In this document: positions 1 to 7,287 of the stretch, one piece after another
Position numbering within the stretch: the first letter of the stretch is position 1
Layout: each line of letters opens with the position of its first letter
Origin: Desulfofustis sp964433645
GTDB lineage: Bacteria > Desulfobacterota > Desulfobulbia > Desulfobulbales > Desulfocapsaceae
Reading direction: 5' to 3'
DNA: 16,154 bases
Assembly (NCBI GenBank): GCA_964433645.1
Contig: CAYSSK010000087.1
Span: 1 to 16,154 of the forward strand
Notes under the pieces: model-generated
The model's input: the letters and a program-made list of their open reading frames with translations, nothing else
Databases searched by the model: none
Told to the model about the DNA's origin: nothing
Translations under genes and position numbers: made by a program

Positions 1-52
1 GCCTCATATGCTATTTTTTTGTCGCCAAGTGCGTTTAAATCCGACAGGCTCC

Positions 53-92
53 TAGCAGAATGCTACCCGCCTGAAAGGCGGGGGTTTAAACC
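53..92. repeat. Three abutting perfect palindromes, possible mobile-element end
   Basis: Three self-complementary units follow one another with no bases between them. The first is TAGCA-GAA-TGCTA at 53-65. The second is CCCGCCT-GAA-AGGCGGG at 66-82. The third is the perfect 10-bp palindrome GGTTTAAACC at 83-92. The first two stems share a GAA loop. This is seen directly. Stable hairpins of this sort mark the ends of IS200/IS605 and IS1341-type elements and the 3' ends of TnpB-associated RNAs, so a decayed element end is one reading. No transposase remains in the window. A terminator is less likely because no T-run follows the GC-rich stem on either strand. The structure is certain; its origin is inferred. 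Confidence 0.6.
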
Positions 93-122
93 TTTAGCAG
101 GAACAATTAAAGGAACGAGATA

Positions 123-323
123 TCATACAGGACAGTATATCAAATGCTTGGCGCGGTCGTTAGAGACTGTTCCTGATTCTTTTTCAAAAAGAGTGGTGTT
201 GTCAGATTTACGGTAGATTAGGGTGGTGCGGCTGAACAGGTTTGATCCGTCTTCCGCCTGCACGTCCTCCTCGATGTATCTATTGACAGAACCGGTCAGC
301 CCGGCGAGTCCTAGTGAAGCGGC
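123..323 (-). pseudogene. Coding-like relic downstream of waaL, no start codon
   Basis: Directly after the TAA stop of the O-antigen ligase gene, the same minus-strand frame stays open for 66 codons to a TGA at 125-123. The product would read AASLGLAGLTGSVNRYIEED and continue with a mixed polar/hydrophobic stretch that looks protein-like (SRTTLIYRKSDNTTLFEKES). There is no ATG. The only in-frame GTG sits two bases after an AGGAGG, too close for normal initiation. It could be the C-terminal remnant of a lost gene, a readthrough extension, or chance. I do not recognise the family. The neighbouring palindromes at 53-92 would fit a past insertion or deletion event. Confidence 0.25.
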
Positions 324-1565
324 TTATCGTTCGTTGTGTGGTTGCGTCACGGTGGGTGGCTCGAACTGTTCATCCTGAGGGCGACCGGCCATCAGTGCTG
401 CCGACATGAACAGGTAAAAATGGCCCTGTTGCGAATCGAACAGCAGTGAGTTCATCAGGCTGCCGGCCAGCAGCGCGCCGACGACCCCCTGCAGCAGAAA
501 GCGTTCGTCGCGGGGCAGCCGGATTCCTTCACGTAGCTGACAGCAGCAGACCGTAATGAACAGGGCCAGGCCGATCAGCCCGAATTGTACGGTCAGAAAA
601 AGAAATTCGTTATGGGGATTATCGGTCAACGTGATCTTCGTTTGCCGATCCGTGTGTTGCTGGGCGGCCTGAAAAGATCCGGTGCCGTGGCCGAAGAGCG
701 GTTTCTCCGCGATCAGTTGTCCGGCCACCATCCACCAGTCGAAACGCTGACCGATGGATGTCCGGGACTTCCCGGGTTCATAGGTTTTGATCTCGTTGAT
801 TACCTCGCTGACACGTCCGGAAAAATTGTCCGAAGTGAGATAGACAGCGGTTGTTATCAAACAGAGCAGGAGCAGGCCGCTGACCGCCTTGACGATACTG
901 AGCCGTTGCCAGCAGAAGAGCAGCATCAGGAAGAGAAAGACGAACATGCCGGTGCGGCCGGGTGCGATGTAGAACAGGTTTACCGTGGCGGCTAAACAGA
1001 TTACCAGCCAGAGAATGCGCCGCGAGCCATGTACGGCACAGGCCCGATGAAGTCCCCAGAAGCCCAGAACGGCCATGAAAAAGCTGTGGGTGATGTGGAA
1101 AACGAGGGAATGACCGTAACGGAGCTGGGGGATCAGGCCCAGGGCCATACCATAGGAAACGAGCATGAGCACGATGCAGCCGATAAGGAAACTGGTCTGG
1201 GCAGAGTTCCTGGCCCGGCTGGAGATGGCCAGAAGAGACACGATGATCGGCAGCAGGAGCAATTCCCGGTATTTTTTCAGCGCGTCGAGCGCCTCGGGCA
1301 GTTCGGCTGGTGAATAGACCACTGCCAGGCACATAAAGCCAAAGAGCAGCAGGGCAAAAAAGAGGGCGGGGTGCGTGTGGCAGTCTCGGGGCAGGGTGCG
1401 AAATGAGCCGGCTGCCAGCCAGCAGAGGGCGGCAAGAACGGAGAAGAGGCCGAGCAGAGATGTTGATAGCGGCGTGAAAAAACAGGCGAGGCAGACAAGG
1501 AACACCCCGGCCTGCTCGATCCGTTTTGGTTGCTGCTCCGATGATGGTGGGGGAGGCGCTCTCAT
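324..1565 (-). CDS. waaL: O-antigen ligase/polymerase family membrane protein (WaaL/Wzy superfamily)
   Basis: A polytopic inner-membrane protein of about 413 residues with some ten or more hydrophobic segments. It has the PF04932-type signature of a long periplasmic loop followed by NPHNEFL (His near residue 318) and a Gly-rich membrane segment (QFGLIGLALF). Proteins of this superfamily either transfer undecaprenyl-linked O-antigen to lipid A core (WaaL) or polymerise repeat units (Wzy); sequence alone rarely separates them. The ligase reading is favoured by position, since it is the last gene of a leftward operon after an LpxL-type acyltransferase and an MsbA-type exporter. The ATG at 1565 was chosen because it lies 22 nt after the msbA stop and just before the first membrane segment. 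The longer frame, open to 1658, would overlap msbA. The start is not backed by a strong ribosome site. Confidence 0.8.
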   Translation of the reverse strand: MRAPPPPSSEQQPKRIEQAGVFLVCLACFFTPLSTSLLGLFSVLAALCWLAAGSFRTLPRDCHTHPALFFALLLFGFMCLAVVYSPAELPEALDALKKYRELLLLPIIVSLLAISSRARNSAQTSFLIGCIVLMLVSYGMALGLIPQLRYGHSLVFHITHSFFMAVLGFWGLHRACAVHGSRRILWLVICLAATVNLFYIAPGRTGMFVFLFLMLLFCWQRLSIVKAVSGLLLLCLITTAVYLTSDNFSGRVSEVINEIKTYEPGKSRTSIGQRFDWWMVAGQLIAEKPLFGHGTGSFQAAQQHTDRQTKITLTDNPHNEFLFLTVQFGLIGLALFITVCCCQLREGIRLPRDERFLLQGVVGALLAGSLMNSLLFDSQQGHFYLFMSAALMAGRPQDEQFEPPTVTQPHNER

Positions 1566-1587
1566 CTGCTCGGCAGCATCCGGCGGA

Positions 1588-3315
1588 TCAACTGAACTGC
1601 ATTGTGTAGAGCACTTCATATTCGCCATGTTGAGCCAGCAGCGAGTCGTGGGTACCATCCTCGACGACCCTGCCGTTTTTGATCACGATGATACGATGAG
1701 CGTTTCTGATGGTCGACAGCCGGTGGGCGATGACGAAGGTGGTCCGGTCTTTCATCAGGTTCTCCAGAGCACCCTGCACCTCACGTTCCGATTCCGTGTC
1801 AAGGGCGGAAGTGGCCTCGTCGAGGATCAGAATCGGGGCGTTTTTCAATAGCGCTCGGGCAATGGAGATCCGTTGCCGTTGACCGCCCGACAGGCGGATC
1901 CCCCCTTCACCGATAATAGTGGCAAAACCATCGGGCAGTTCGTTGATGAAACTCAGGGCGTGGGCCGCCTCGGCGGCGGTCTGCACCTCTTTGTCGGTGG
2001 CGTTGGGATTACCGTAGGCGATATTGTTTCTGACCGTTTCGTTGAACAGGATGGTCTGCTGGGTAACGATGGCGATCTGGGCGCGCAGCGAATGCATGGT
2101 AACGTCACGGATATCATGACCGTCGATAAGGATGGTGCCCGAGGTGACGTCGAGAAATCGCGGGATAAGATTGGTCAGGGTCGTTTTACCGCCGCCGCTG
2201 TGACCGACAATAGCCACGGTCTGGCCGGCCGGCACGGTGAGATGGATATCACTGAGCGCCGGCGTCTTATCGCCATAGGTGAACTGAACGCGGCGAAATT
2301 CGATTGCCTGCCGAAAGGCAGGGAGATCGATGGCGTCGGGCCGGTCGGCGATTTCCGGTTTGATATCGAGGATAGCGAAAATCCGGGTGGCGGCGGCAAG
2401 TCCCTGCTGGATTGCCGAGTTGACCTTGCCGACCCGTTTGACCGGATCGTAGGCGACGATCAAAGAGGTCATCAGCGCAAAGAACTCACCGGGCGTCATT
2501 GAACCGTTGATGACCAGTCTACCTCCGAACCAGATGAACAATGACAGGGCAACGCCGCCGATGAACTCCATGAGCGGGTGCTGGAGGCAGCGGAATTTGG
2601 CATCTTGCACGGTGACCCGGAAAAGGGTGCCGAGCTGGTTGCCGAAGCGCTCGTTTTCCTGATCCTCCATGTTGAACGCTTTGACGATTCGGTTGCCGGT
2701 GATGGTCTCGTAGAGCACATTGGACACGTTGGCCGTTTCTTCCTGGGCCTTGGTGCTCAAACGGCGGAAGATTCGACCGAAGATGATTATCGGGTAGGCG
2801 GCGAACGGCAGGATGGCGAAACAAAAAATCGCCAGATGCCAATTGAGGTAGAAGACGACGCCGAGCAGCACGATGATCGACAGGAAATCCCGGAGAATGC
2901 CGACCAGCGAACTGGATACCGCGTTTTGCATCAATGTCACGTCGGCGATGACCCGGGAAATGAGCGTACCGGTCGGGTAGTTATGGAAAAAGGACAACGG
3001 CTGCAGGTGGATGTGACGAAACACCCGGCCGCGAAAATCCATGATCACCGAGAGTCCAACCTGCTCAAGCAGATAATTGTAGGTGTAATAAAAGAGGCCC
3101 TTGACCCCGAAAACAACGACAACGGCGATGGTCAGCGTGTAGAGATAGAAGGCGTTCTTCTCGATAAAGATCTTGTCGAGCAGGTCCTTGACCATATAGG
3201 TCTGGGCGCCGGTGAGCAGCGCCACGAACATCATGGCAATCATCGAGACGATGAGCTTACCGCGGTAGGGGCGCAGGAAACGTAAAAGGCGGAGAAGTAT
3301 TTCTTTATTGGACAT
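1588..3315 (-). CDS. msbA: MsbA-type lipid A/LPS ABC exporter (fused permease-ATPase)
   Basis: A half-size ABC exporter of 575 residues that would dimerise in the inner membrane and flip lipid A-core, or another lipid-linked glycan, to the periplasmic face. The N-terminal ~320 residues hold six membrane segments. The nucleotide-binding domain shows Walker A GHSGGGKTT (371-379), a Q-loop VTQQ (~417), the LSGGQ signature (475-479), Walker B ILILDE (495-500), SALD and a switch His in IAHR (~531). All key residues are present and the length is typical. It lies between an LpxL-type acyltransferase (upstream, 137-nt gap) and waaL, which supports a role in LPS export. The ATG at 3315 gives the family's usual N-terminus (MSNKEILLRLLRFLRPY). 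The frame is open to 3387, but that extension is not family-like. No good Shine-Dalgarno precedes 3315. A general lipid or drug exporter is the alternative. Confidence 0.9.
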   Translation of the reverse strand: MSNKEILLRLLRFLRPYRGKLIVSMIAMMFVALLTGAQTYMVKDLLDKIFIEKNAFYLYTLTIAVVVVFGVKGLFYYTYNYLLEQVGLSVIMDFRGRVFRHIHLQPLSFFHNYPTGTLISRVIADVTLMQNAVSSSLVGILRDFLSIIVLLGVVFYLNWHLAIFCFAILPFAAYPIIIFGRIFRRLSTKAQEETANVSNVLYETITGNRIVKAFNMEDQENERFGNQLGTLFRVTVQDAKFRCLQHPLMEFIGGVALSLFIWFGGRLVINGSMTPGEFFALMTSLIVAYDPVKRVGKVNSAIQQGLAAATRIFAILDIKPEIADRPDAIDLPAFRQAIEFRRVQFTYGDKTPALSDIHLTVPAGQTVAIVGHSGGGKTTLTNLIPRFLDVTSGTILIDGHDIRDVTMHSLRAQIAIVTQQTILFNETVRNNIAYGNPNATDKEVQTAAEAAHALSFINELPDGFATIIGEGGIRLSGGQRQRISIARALLKNAPILILDEATSALDTESEREVQGALENLMKDRTTFVIAHRLSTIRNAHRIIVIKNGRVVEDGTHDSLLAQHGEYEVLYTMQFS

Positions 3316-3452
3316 ACAACAGGGACTAAGCGATGGTTGACGGCACGGATACCGATGAACGCCTCCCGGACACGGCGCTCCGTGCATGCGGTGGGCGCGA
3401 GCATAATTCCCTCACGGTTGTACACCACAGACCGGCTAAAACAAAGAGATAT

Positions 3453-4400
3453 TTATCGTTTCGTTGCCAAGATGGCGGATAAAGATCGTTTGATTTTGGG
3501 TGGATACCCGTTTTTTTTCCAGAGGCGATGAAAGAGGCTGAACCACTGGTCCGGATAGGCGCGGATGGTCTTTTCGTAGTTTCTGATCGCCCGGTTGCTG
3601 ATGTCGGCAATGGCCTCGTCGTCGATCACCGGATAAGGCGGCAGCGTAACCGGCTCGAACTCGATGTGCAGCCGGCCGTCTTTGACGAAATAGACGCTGG
3701 TGAGCACCGGCGCCCCCGTCTTCAAGTGCAGCAGAGCGGTTCCCCGGGCACAGGCGAACGGGGTGTTGAAGAGCAGAACCGGCGTGCCGTTATCGGTATA
3801 GTTCTGATCCAGGCTGATGATCAGGATGCGGCCCCGGCGCAAGGCGTTTTCATAGACCTTCAACTTCTCCAGACTGGTGATATGTTCAAGATTTGTCCCG
3901 TAGCGCTGGCGTTGTCTGACAAAGAAGTCATCGCAAAACGGATTGCTCTGCTGCTGATAAATAAGGCTGGTCGACCGGCTGCCCCGGCTGAACCAGGCAA
4001 AATAGGCCTCGAACCAGCAGCCGTGATAGGTCGTCAGAATAACCCCTTTATTCCGGCTCAGGGCCTGGTCAAGGTGATGCAGTCCGGAAACGTGGGCGTT
4101 ATCGATCATCGCGGCCAGTTTTTTCCGGTGAATCACCAGAATCAGGCCGGCGGCGTTGAGAAACTGGCGATAGGCGTTTTTTGCCAGCGCCAGTTTGCCG
4201 TTGTGGGACAGGGCCGGGAAAACCGTGCCGATATTGTCGTAGACGACGGGCAGGCGAAAAGGGTAACAGACCCAAACCAGCCAGGCCAGTGACGAAGTCA
4301 GGCCGTTGATGATCGGCAACGGCAGAATGTTCACCGCGGCGACGGTGGTGCGAAGCACCAGATATTGTAAACAATGCGTAACGCGCAAAGAGCGTCTCAT
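3453..4400 (-). CDS. lpxL: Lipid A biosynthesis acyltransferase (LpxL/HtrB family)
   Basis: A membrane-associated acyltransferase of about 315 residues that would add a secondary acyl chain to Kdo-lipid A at the cytoplasmic face. Counting from a GTG six codons further upstream at 4418, it shows the catalytic HX4E motif as YHGCWFEA (His132, Glu137). A later block SLDQNYTDNG (~202-211) and the C-terminal PDQWFSLFHRLW (~289-300) are also typical of the LpxL/LpxM/HtrB family. One hydrophobic segment lies near the N-terminus. It is first in the leftward set acyltransferase, exporter, ligase, so it supplies the lipid A that the next gene exports. The ATG at 4400 is preferred, but neither start has a convincing ribosome site. 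The leader carries a threefold CCGGTCG repeat. Which acyl position it modifies (LpxL or LpxM role) cannot be told from sequence. Confidence 0.85.
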   Translation of the reverse strand: MRRSLRVTHCLQYLVLRTTVAAVNILPLPIINGLTSSLAWLVWVCYPFRLPVVYDNIGTVFPALSHNGKLALAKNAYRQFLNAAGLILVIHRKKLAAMIDNAHVSGLHHLDQALSRNKGVILTTYHGCWFEAYFAWFSRGSRSTSLIYQQQSNPFCDDFFVRQRQRYGTNLEHITSLEKLKVYENALRRGRILIISLDQNYTDNGTPVLLFNTPFACARGTALLHLKTGAPVLTSVYFVKDGRLHIEFEPVTLPPYPVIDDEAIADISNRAIRNYEKTIRAYPDQWFSLFHRLWKKNGYPPKIKRSLSAILATKR

Positions 4401-4436
4401 TATTGGGGCGGGTCTCACGTTCCAACCGAGGCGGCT

Positions 4437-4457
4437 CCGGTCGCCGGTCGCCGGTCG
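4437..4457. repeat. Perfect threefold tandem heptamer CCGGTCG
   Basis: CCGGTCG occurs three times in a row without mismatch. It lies in the presumed transcribed leader of the acyltransferase gene, about 37 nt from its ATG and 19 nt from the alternative GTG. Short tandem repeats can change copy number by slippage, but three copies are few, so a role is only a possibility. Confidence 0.6.
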
Positions 4458-4498
4458 CAGCTCGGTATTTTGTCCAGTCGTTAGGTTGATGCAGCGGC

Positions 4499-4507
4499 AC
4501 TATAGCA
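4499..4507 (-). promoter_or_regulatory. Candidate extended -10 promoter for the lipid A operon
   Basis: On the minus strand the sequence reads TGCTATAGT, an extended -10 element (TGn followed by TATAGT, 5 of 6 matches to TATAAT). The expected -35 position (4527-4522) reads GTGCCG and is poor, which extended -10 promoters tolerate. Transcription would begin near 4492 and give a leader of roughly 90 nt before the acyltransferase ATG at 4400. No other minus-strand promoter of comparable quality was seen between 4400 and 4700. Confidence 0.35.
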
Positions 4508-4619
4508 AAGCGTAGCGGTGCCGGCACTATGAATTGTGTATCGATTGACGAAACGCCGCGAGGGGCCTGACGCCTATCAGTCGGCCTCTTGTCGGTAAAC
4601 AATTAATTTTTACAGGATG

Positions 4620-4648
4620 TTGAAAAAGGGGAAATCTGGAAGTATAGT
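4620..4648 (+). promoter_or_regulatory. Strong sigma-70-like promoter for the glycosyltransferase operon
   Basis: TTGAAA (4620-4625) and TATAGT (4643-4648) are separated by exactly 17 bp, each matching the sigma-70 consensus at five of six positions. An AT-rich stretch (4601-4612) lies upstream as a possible UP-like element. Transcription would start near 4655 and run through the decayed flippase gene into the glycosyltransferase genes. The rest of the gap from 4401 to 4728 holds the divergent promoter candidate and the heptamer repeat. I see no gene there. Confidence 0.5.
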
Positions 4649-4728
4649 AGCCCCCGTCTTCAGCCCTTCCGACCGCGACGCCGATTTTTATTGTTCGTTG
4701 TGACTTCCAGTCATGGGGTCTAAATAGA

Positions 4729-5219
4729 AAAAGCGTCTGCTGCTGTACAGCGGTGTCCAGCTGGGTGCCTTCCTGTCAGGCGGGCTGGCATAGAGCGACT
4801 GACAGGGAAACTGCTCCTGTCGTTTGCCTGTTATCGGGCGAACACCGGACTGCCGGTGCAGGTGATGCTGCTTTCCTTGGCGTTGCAACTTTCACTGATT
4901 ACCGCCGTGTACTTGATGGCCTGCGCACTGGGGGCACAGCTGCCTTTTTTATTTCAGCGCGTTCGTGCCGCTGATCACTCTGATGAAGGCGCCGGCGATT
5001 TCCATTTACGGCGTCACCATCCGCGATTTCGGGTAGGGGTTGTTCTTTACCCAGGTCGATATGAGCAACATCGAAACGAGGACCCTGGCGGTGCTCTTTG
5101 TCGTGGTTGCGGTCTGTTATTCATTGATCAGGGGCCTTTTCTTCCTGTATCATATCTGGCACCAGCCGCGACGTATTCCAGCCGATAAAAAGAGGTGGCA
5201 GGGCGGTGATAGGCGATGA
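4729..5219 (+). pseudogene. Decayed YbhN/AglD-type flippase-like gene (UPF0104/PF03706 family)
   Basis: Pieces of one integral membrane protein can be read across frames. One frame (4796 to about 4960) gives RLTGKLLLSFACYRANTG and then SLALQLSLITAVYLMACALG. A shifted frame from about 4958 gives AFVPLITLMKAPAISIYGVT, an in-frame TAG at 5034-5036, then TRTLAVLFVVVAVCYSLIRG and a basic tail ending in TGA at 5217-5219. This order (LQL helix, ALG, FVPLIT, PxSIxGxxxR, ALxxLF helix) matches the C-terminal half of lysylphosphatidylglycerol-synthase-TM/flippase-like proteins. An upstream piece, KKRLLLYSGVQLGAF, could be what is left of the N-terminus, which implies an internal deletion. The relic's stop overlaps an ATG (ATGA, 5216-5219), a scar of former coupling to the next gene. 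Several independent lesions argue against a sequencing error. The family call rests on pattern memory, not a search. Confidence 0.6.
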
Positions 5220-5259
5220 TTGGGCAAGAGAGTCAAGGCGATGACGCGGTTCGCTCCGC

Positions 5260-5265
5260 AGGAGG
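5260..5265 (+). promoter_or_regulatory. Consensus Shine-Dalgarno AGGAGG that fixes a GTG start
   Basis: AGGAGG lies 7 nt before the GTG at 5273, which is ideal spacing. The upstream ATG at 5216 in the same frame has no such site and would add 19 low-complexity residues ahead of the conserved KISVVIPVYNEE. The GTG is therefore the likely start of the first glycosyltransferase. Confidence 0.75.
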
Positions 5266-5272
5266 ATCAAGT

Positions 5273-6241
5273 GTGAAAATTTCCGTCGTTATTCCGGTAT
5301 ATAACGAAGAAAAAAATATGAGCCTGCTCTATCAGGAAACCAAAGATGTGCTGGAACGGCTCGATCGACCCTGGGAGATAATCTTCATCGACGACGGCAG
5401 TTCCGATACCACGCTGAGTGTGCTGCAGGCTATCGCGCAGGCCGATCAGCGGGTGGTGGTGATCGCTTTTCGCCGCAATTTCGGGCAAACGGCGGCGATG
5501 TCGGCCGGCTTCGATTATGCCACCGGCGAAGTGATCATCACCATGGATGGCGACCTGCAGAATGATCCTGCCGATATTCCCCGCCTGCTGCAGAAGATAG
5601 AGGAGGGGTACGATGTCGTGACCGGGTGGCGTTTCGACCGCAAGGACGCCTTCATCAACCGGCGCCTGCCGTCGATCATCGCCAACAAGATCATCTCCTG
5701 GACAACCCGGGTTTCTCTGCACGATTACGGTTGCACCCTGAAGGCCTTTCGCCGGGAGGTTATCAAGAATATTCGCCTTTACGGCGAGATGCATCGTTTT
5801 ATCCCGGCCATTGCCAGCGGTATGGGAATTTCCTATACCGAGATCAAGGTCAACCACCGGCCGCGCCGCTTCGGTACGACCAAGTACGGCATCTCCCGGA
5901 CGATCCGGGTCGTGCTCGACCTGATTACGGTCAAGTTCCTGCTCAGTTTCGCGACCCGGCCGATCCAGGTCTTCGGGTTGCTCGGCGTCGTTTCCGGCGG
6001 AGCTGGCTTTCTGCTGGCCTTGATCATGACCATCCAGCGGCAGTTTTTCGATATTTCGCTGGCCGATCGGCCGCTGCTCCTGCTCGCCGTCGTACTCATC
6101 TTTATCGGTATTCAGTTTATCTCCCTCGGGTTGATTGCCGAACTCCAGGCGAGAACCTATCATGAATCGCAGCAAAAACCGGTCTATTACATCCGGGAAA
6201 TCTTCCACGGCACCGCTTCGCCCACCGTCGATCACTCATGA
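5273..6241 (+). CDS. GT2 family glycosyltransferase, polyprenyl-phosphate sugar transferase type (DPM1/ArnC/GtrB-like)
   Basis: A 322-residue protein with an N-terminal GT-A domain starting MKISVVIPVYNEE. It carries the nucleotide-sugar motif FIDDGSSD (Asp40, Asp41) and the metal-binding MDGDLQNDP (DxD at 92-94). Two membrane helices follow near the C-terminus (about residues 230-260 and 270-300). This layout is that of enzymes that move a sugar from a nucleotide donor to undecaprenyl or dolichyl phosphate on the cytoplasmic face. Such lipid-linked sugars are used for O-antigen or lipid A decoration. It directly follows the decayed flippase gene, and its stop overlaps the next start (ATGA at 6238-6241), so translation is probably coupled. 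The substrate cannot be read from sequence. The fixed start is GTG with a consensus ribosome site; the ATG at 5216 is the alternative. Confidence 0.85.
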   Translation: MKISVVIPVYNEEKNMSLLYQETKDVLERLDRPWEIIFIDDGSSDTTLSVLQAIAQADQRVVVIAFRRNFGQTAAMSAGFDYATGEVIITMDGDLQNDPADIPRLLQKIEEGYDVVTGWRFDRKDAFINRRLPSIIANKIISWTTRVSLHDYGCTLKAFRREVIKNIRLYGEMHRFIPAIASGMGISYTEIKVNHRPRRFGTTKYGISRTIRVVLDLITVKFLLSFATRPIQVFGLLGVVSGGAGFLLALIMTIQRQFFDISLADRPLLLLAVVLIFIGIQFISLGLIAELQARTYHESQQKPVYYIREIFHGTASPTVDHS

Positions 6242-7287
6242 GTTCGCAGGTGCCGACAGGGATTGATATCATTATTCCCAACTGGAACGGTAAAATGCTG
6301 TTGCCGACCTGTCTGGCGTCGCTGCAGTTGCAACGGCAGCAGGGTATCCACGTTATCGTAGTGGACAACGGTTCCACCGACGGTTCCGCGTCATTTATCC
6401 GGGACGCGTTTCCGTGGGTCGAGGTAGTCCCGCTGCCGGAGAACAGGGGCTTCAGTGGTGCCGTCAACGCCGGTATCGCAGCCGGCGGCAACCCCTGGAT
6501 CATGCTGCTCAACAATGATACCGAAGTGCATCCCGGCTGCCTCGAAGCGCTTCTCGATCGTTGCCGCGGGCATGATGACGTGGAGATGTTCGCCCTGAAA
6601 ATGTGCGCCTTTGATCGACGCGAGGTACTGGACGGGGCCGGGGACGGGGTGCTGCGCGGCGGGGTTGGCTATCGGCTGGGAACGATGGAAATCGACGGGC
6701 CGGACTATGCGCTGAGCCGCGACGTGTTCGGTGCCTGTGCCGGCGCCGCGCTGTATCGGCGGAGGGTGTTTGAGCGGATCGGCCTGTTCGACGAGGATTT
6801 CTTTGCCTACCTCGAAGACGTGGACATCAATCTGCGAGCGGCCCGGGCGGGGGTGCGTTGCCGCTATCTGCCCGAGGCCGTGGTCTATCATATCGGCAGC
6901 GCTTCGACCGGTTCCAAGATCAACAGCTTCGTGGTGCGCCTTTCCACCAGAAACAATATCTTCGTTATTGCCAAAAACTATTCGCCGGCTCTGCTGATCA
7001 GGTTCCTGCCGGCGCTGCTCGTCTACCAGCTTTTCTGGCTGCTGTTCGTGATCAAGAAAAGACAATTCATCGCCTATCTGCAGGGGCTTTGTCAGTCCGT
7101 AGGGAAACTGCCGGCCATGGTCCGGCGCCGCAGGGAACTGGCGGGCGTGGCCGGGTTGAGCGATCGCGAACTTGGCGACCGGATCATCGAGTCGGAGCGA
7201 CAGGTCGTTACCTCGATCATGGCCCGGCGAACTCAGCAGGGCAAGGGGATCCTGGCCCTGCGTTGCTACCTGTGGATATTCTGCTGA
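6238..7287 (+). CDS. GT2 family glycosyltransferase (rhamnosyltransferase-like)
   Basis: A 349-residue GT-A fold enzyme. It has DIIIPNWNG near the N-terminus, VVDNGSTDGS (~41-50), NRGFSGAVNAG (~69-79), an LLNNDTEV motif (~90-97) where others have DxD, and the acceptor-side motif EDVDINLRAA typical of the WbbL/RfbN-like GT2 group. A hydrophobic segment (about residues 255-275) followed by KK suggests membrane association. These enzymes usually add rhamnose or a related sugar to a growing lipid-linked repeat unit in the cytoplasm. Its start overlaps the preceding stop by ATGA, and its own stop overlaps the next ATG by one base (TGATG), so it belongs to a translationally coupled series. The donor and acceptor are not predictable from sequence. 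Confidence 0.85.
   Translation: MSSQVPTGIDIIIPNWNGKMLLPTCLASLQLQRQQGIHVIVVDNGSTDGSASFIRDAFPWVEVVPLPENRGFSGAVNAGIAAGGNPWIMLLNNDTEVHPGCLEALLDRCRGHDDVEMFALKMCAFDRREVLDGAGDGVLRGGVGYRLGTMEIDGPDYALSRDVFGACAGAALYRRRVFERIGLFDEDFFAYLEDVDINLRAARAGVRCRYLPEAVVYHIGSASTGSKINSFVVRLSTRNNIFVIAKNYSPALLIRFLPALLVYQLFWLLFVIKKRQFIAYLQGLCQSVGKLPAMVRRRRELAGVAGLSDRELGDRIIESERQVVTSIMARRTQQGKGILALRCYLWIFC

Noticed and set aside
66..92. Rho-independent terminator for the leftward operon
   Set aside because: The GC-rich stem is not followed by a T-run on either strand, and it lies over 230 bases beyond the waaL stop.
19..216. Plus-strand open frame of 65 codons at the left edge
   Set aside because: It runs through the palindrome cluster, lacks a ribosome site and shows no recognisable motif. 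The minus-strand frame over part of the same bases looks more protein-like.
4856..5188. 110-codon plus-strand open frame as an intact small membrane protein
   Set aside because: Only the first third is membrane-like. The family motifs continue in a different frame after about 4958, so this is part of the decayed flippase gene.
5267..6235. 322-codon minus-strand open frame
   Set aside because: It lies entirely antisense to the first GT2 gene, whose motifs are clear. GC-rich codon use creates such shadow frames.
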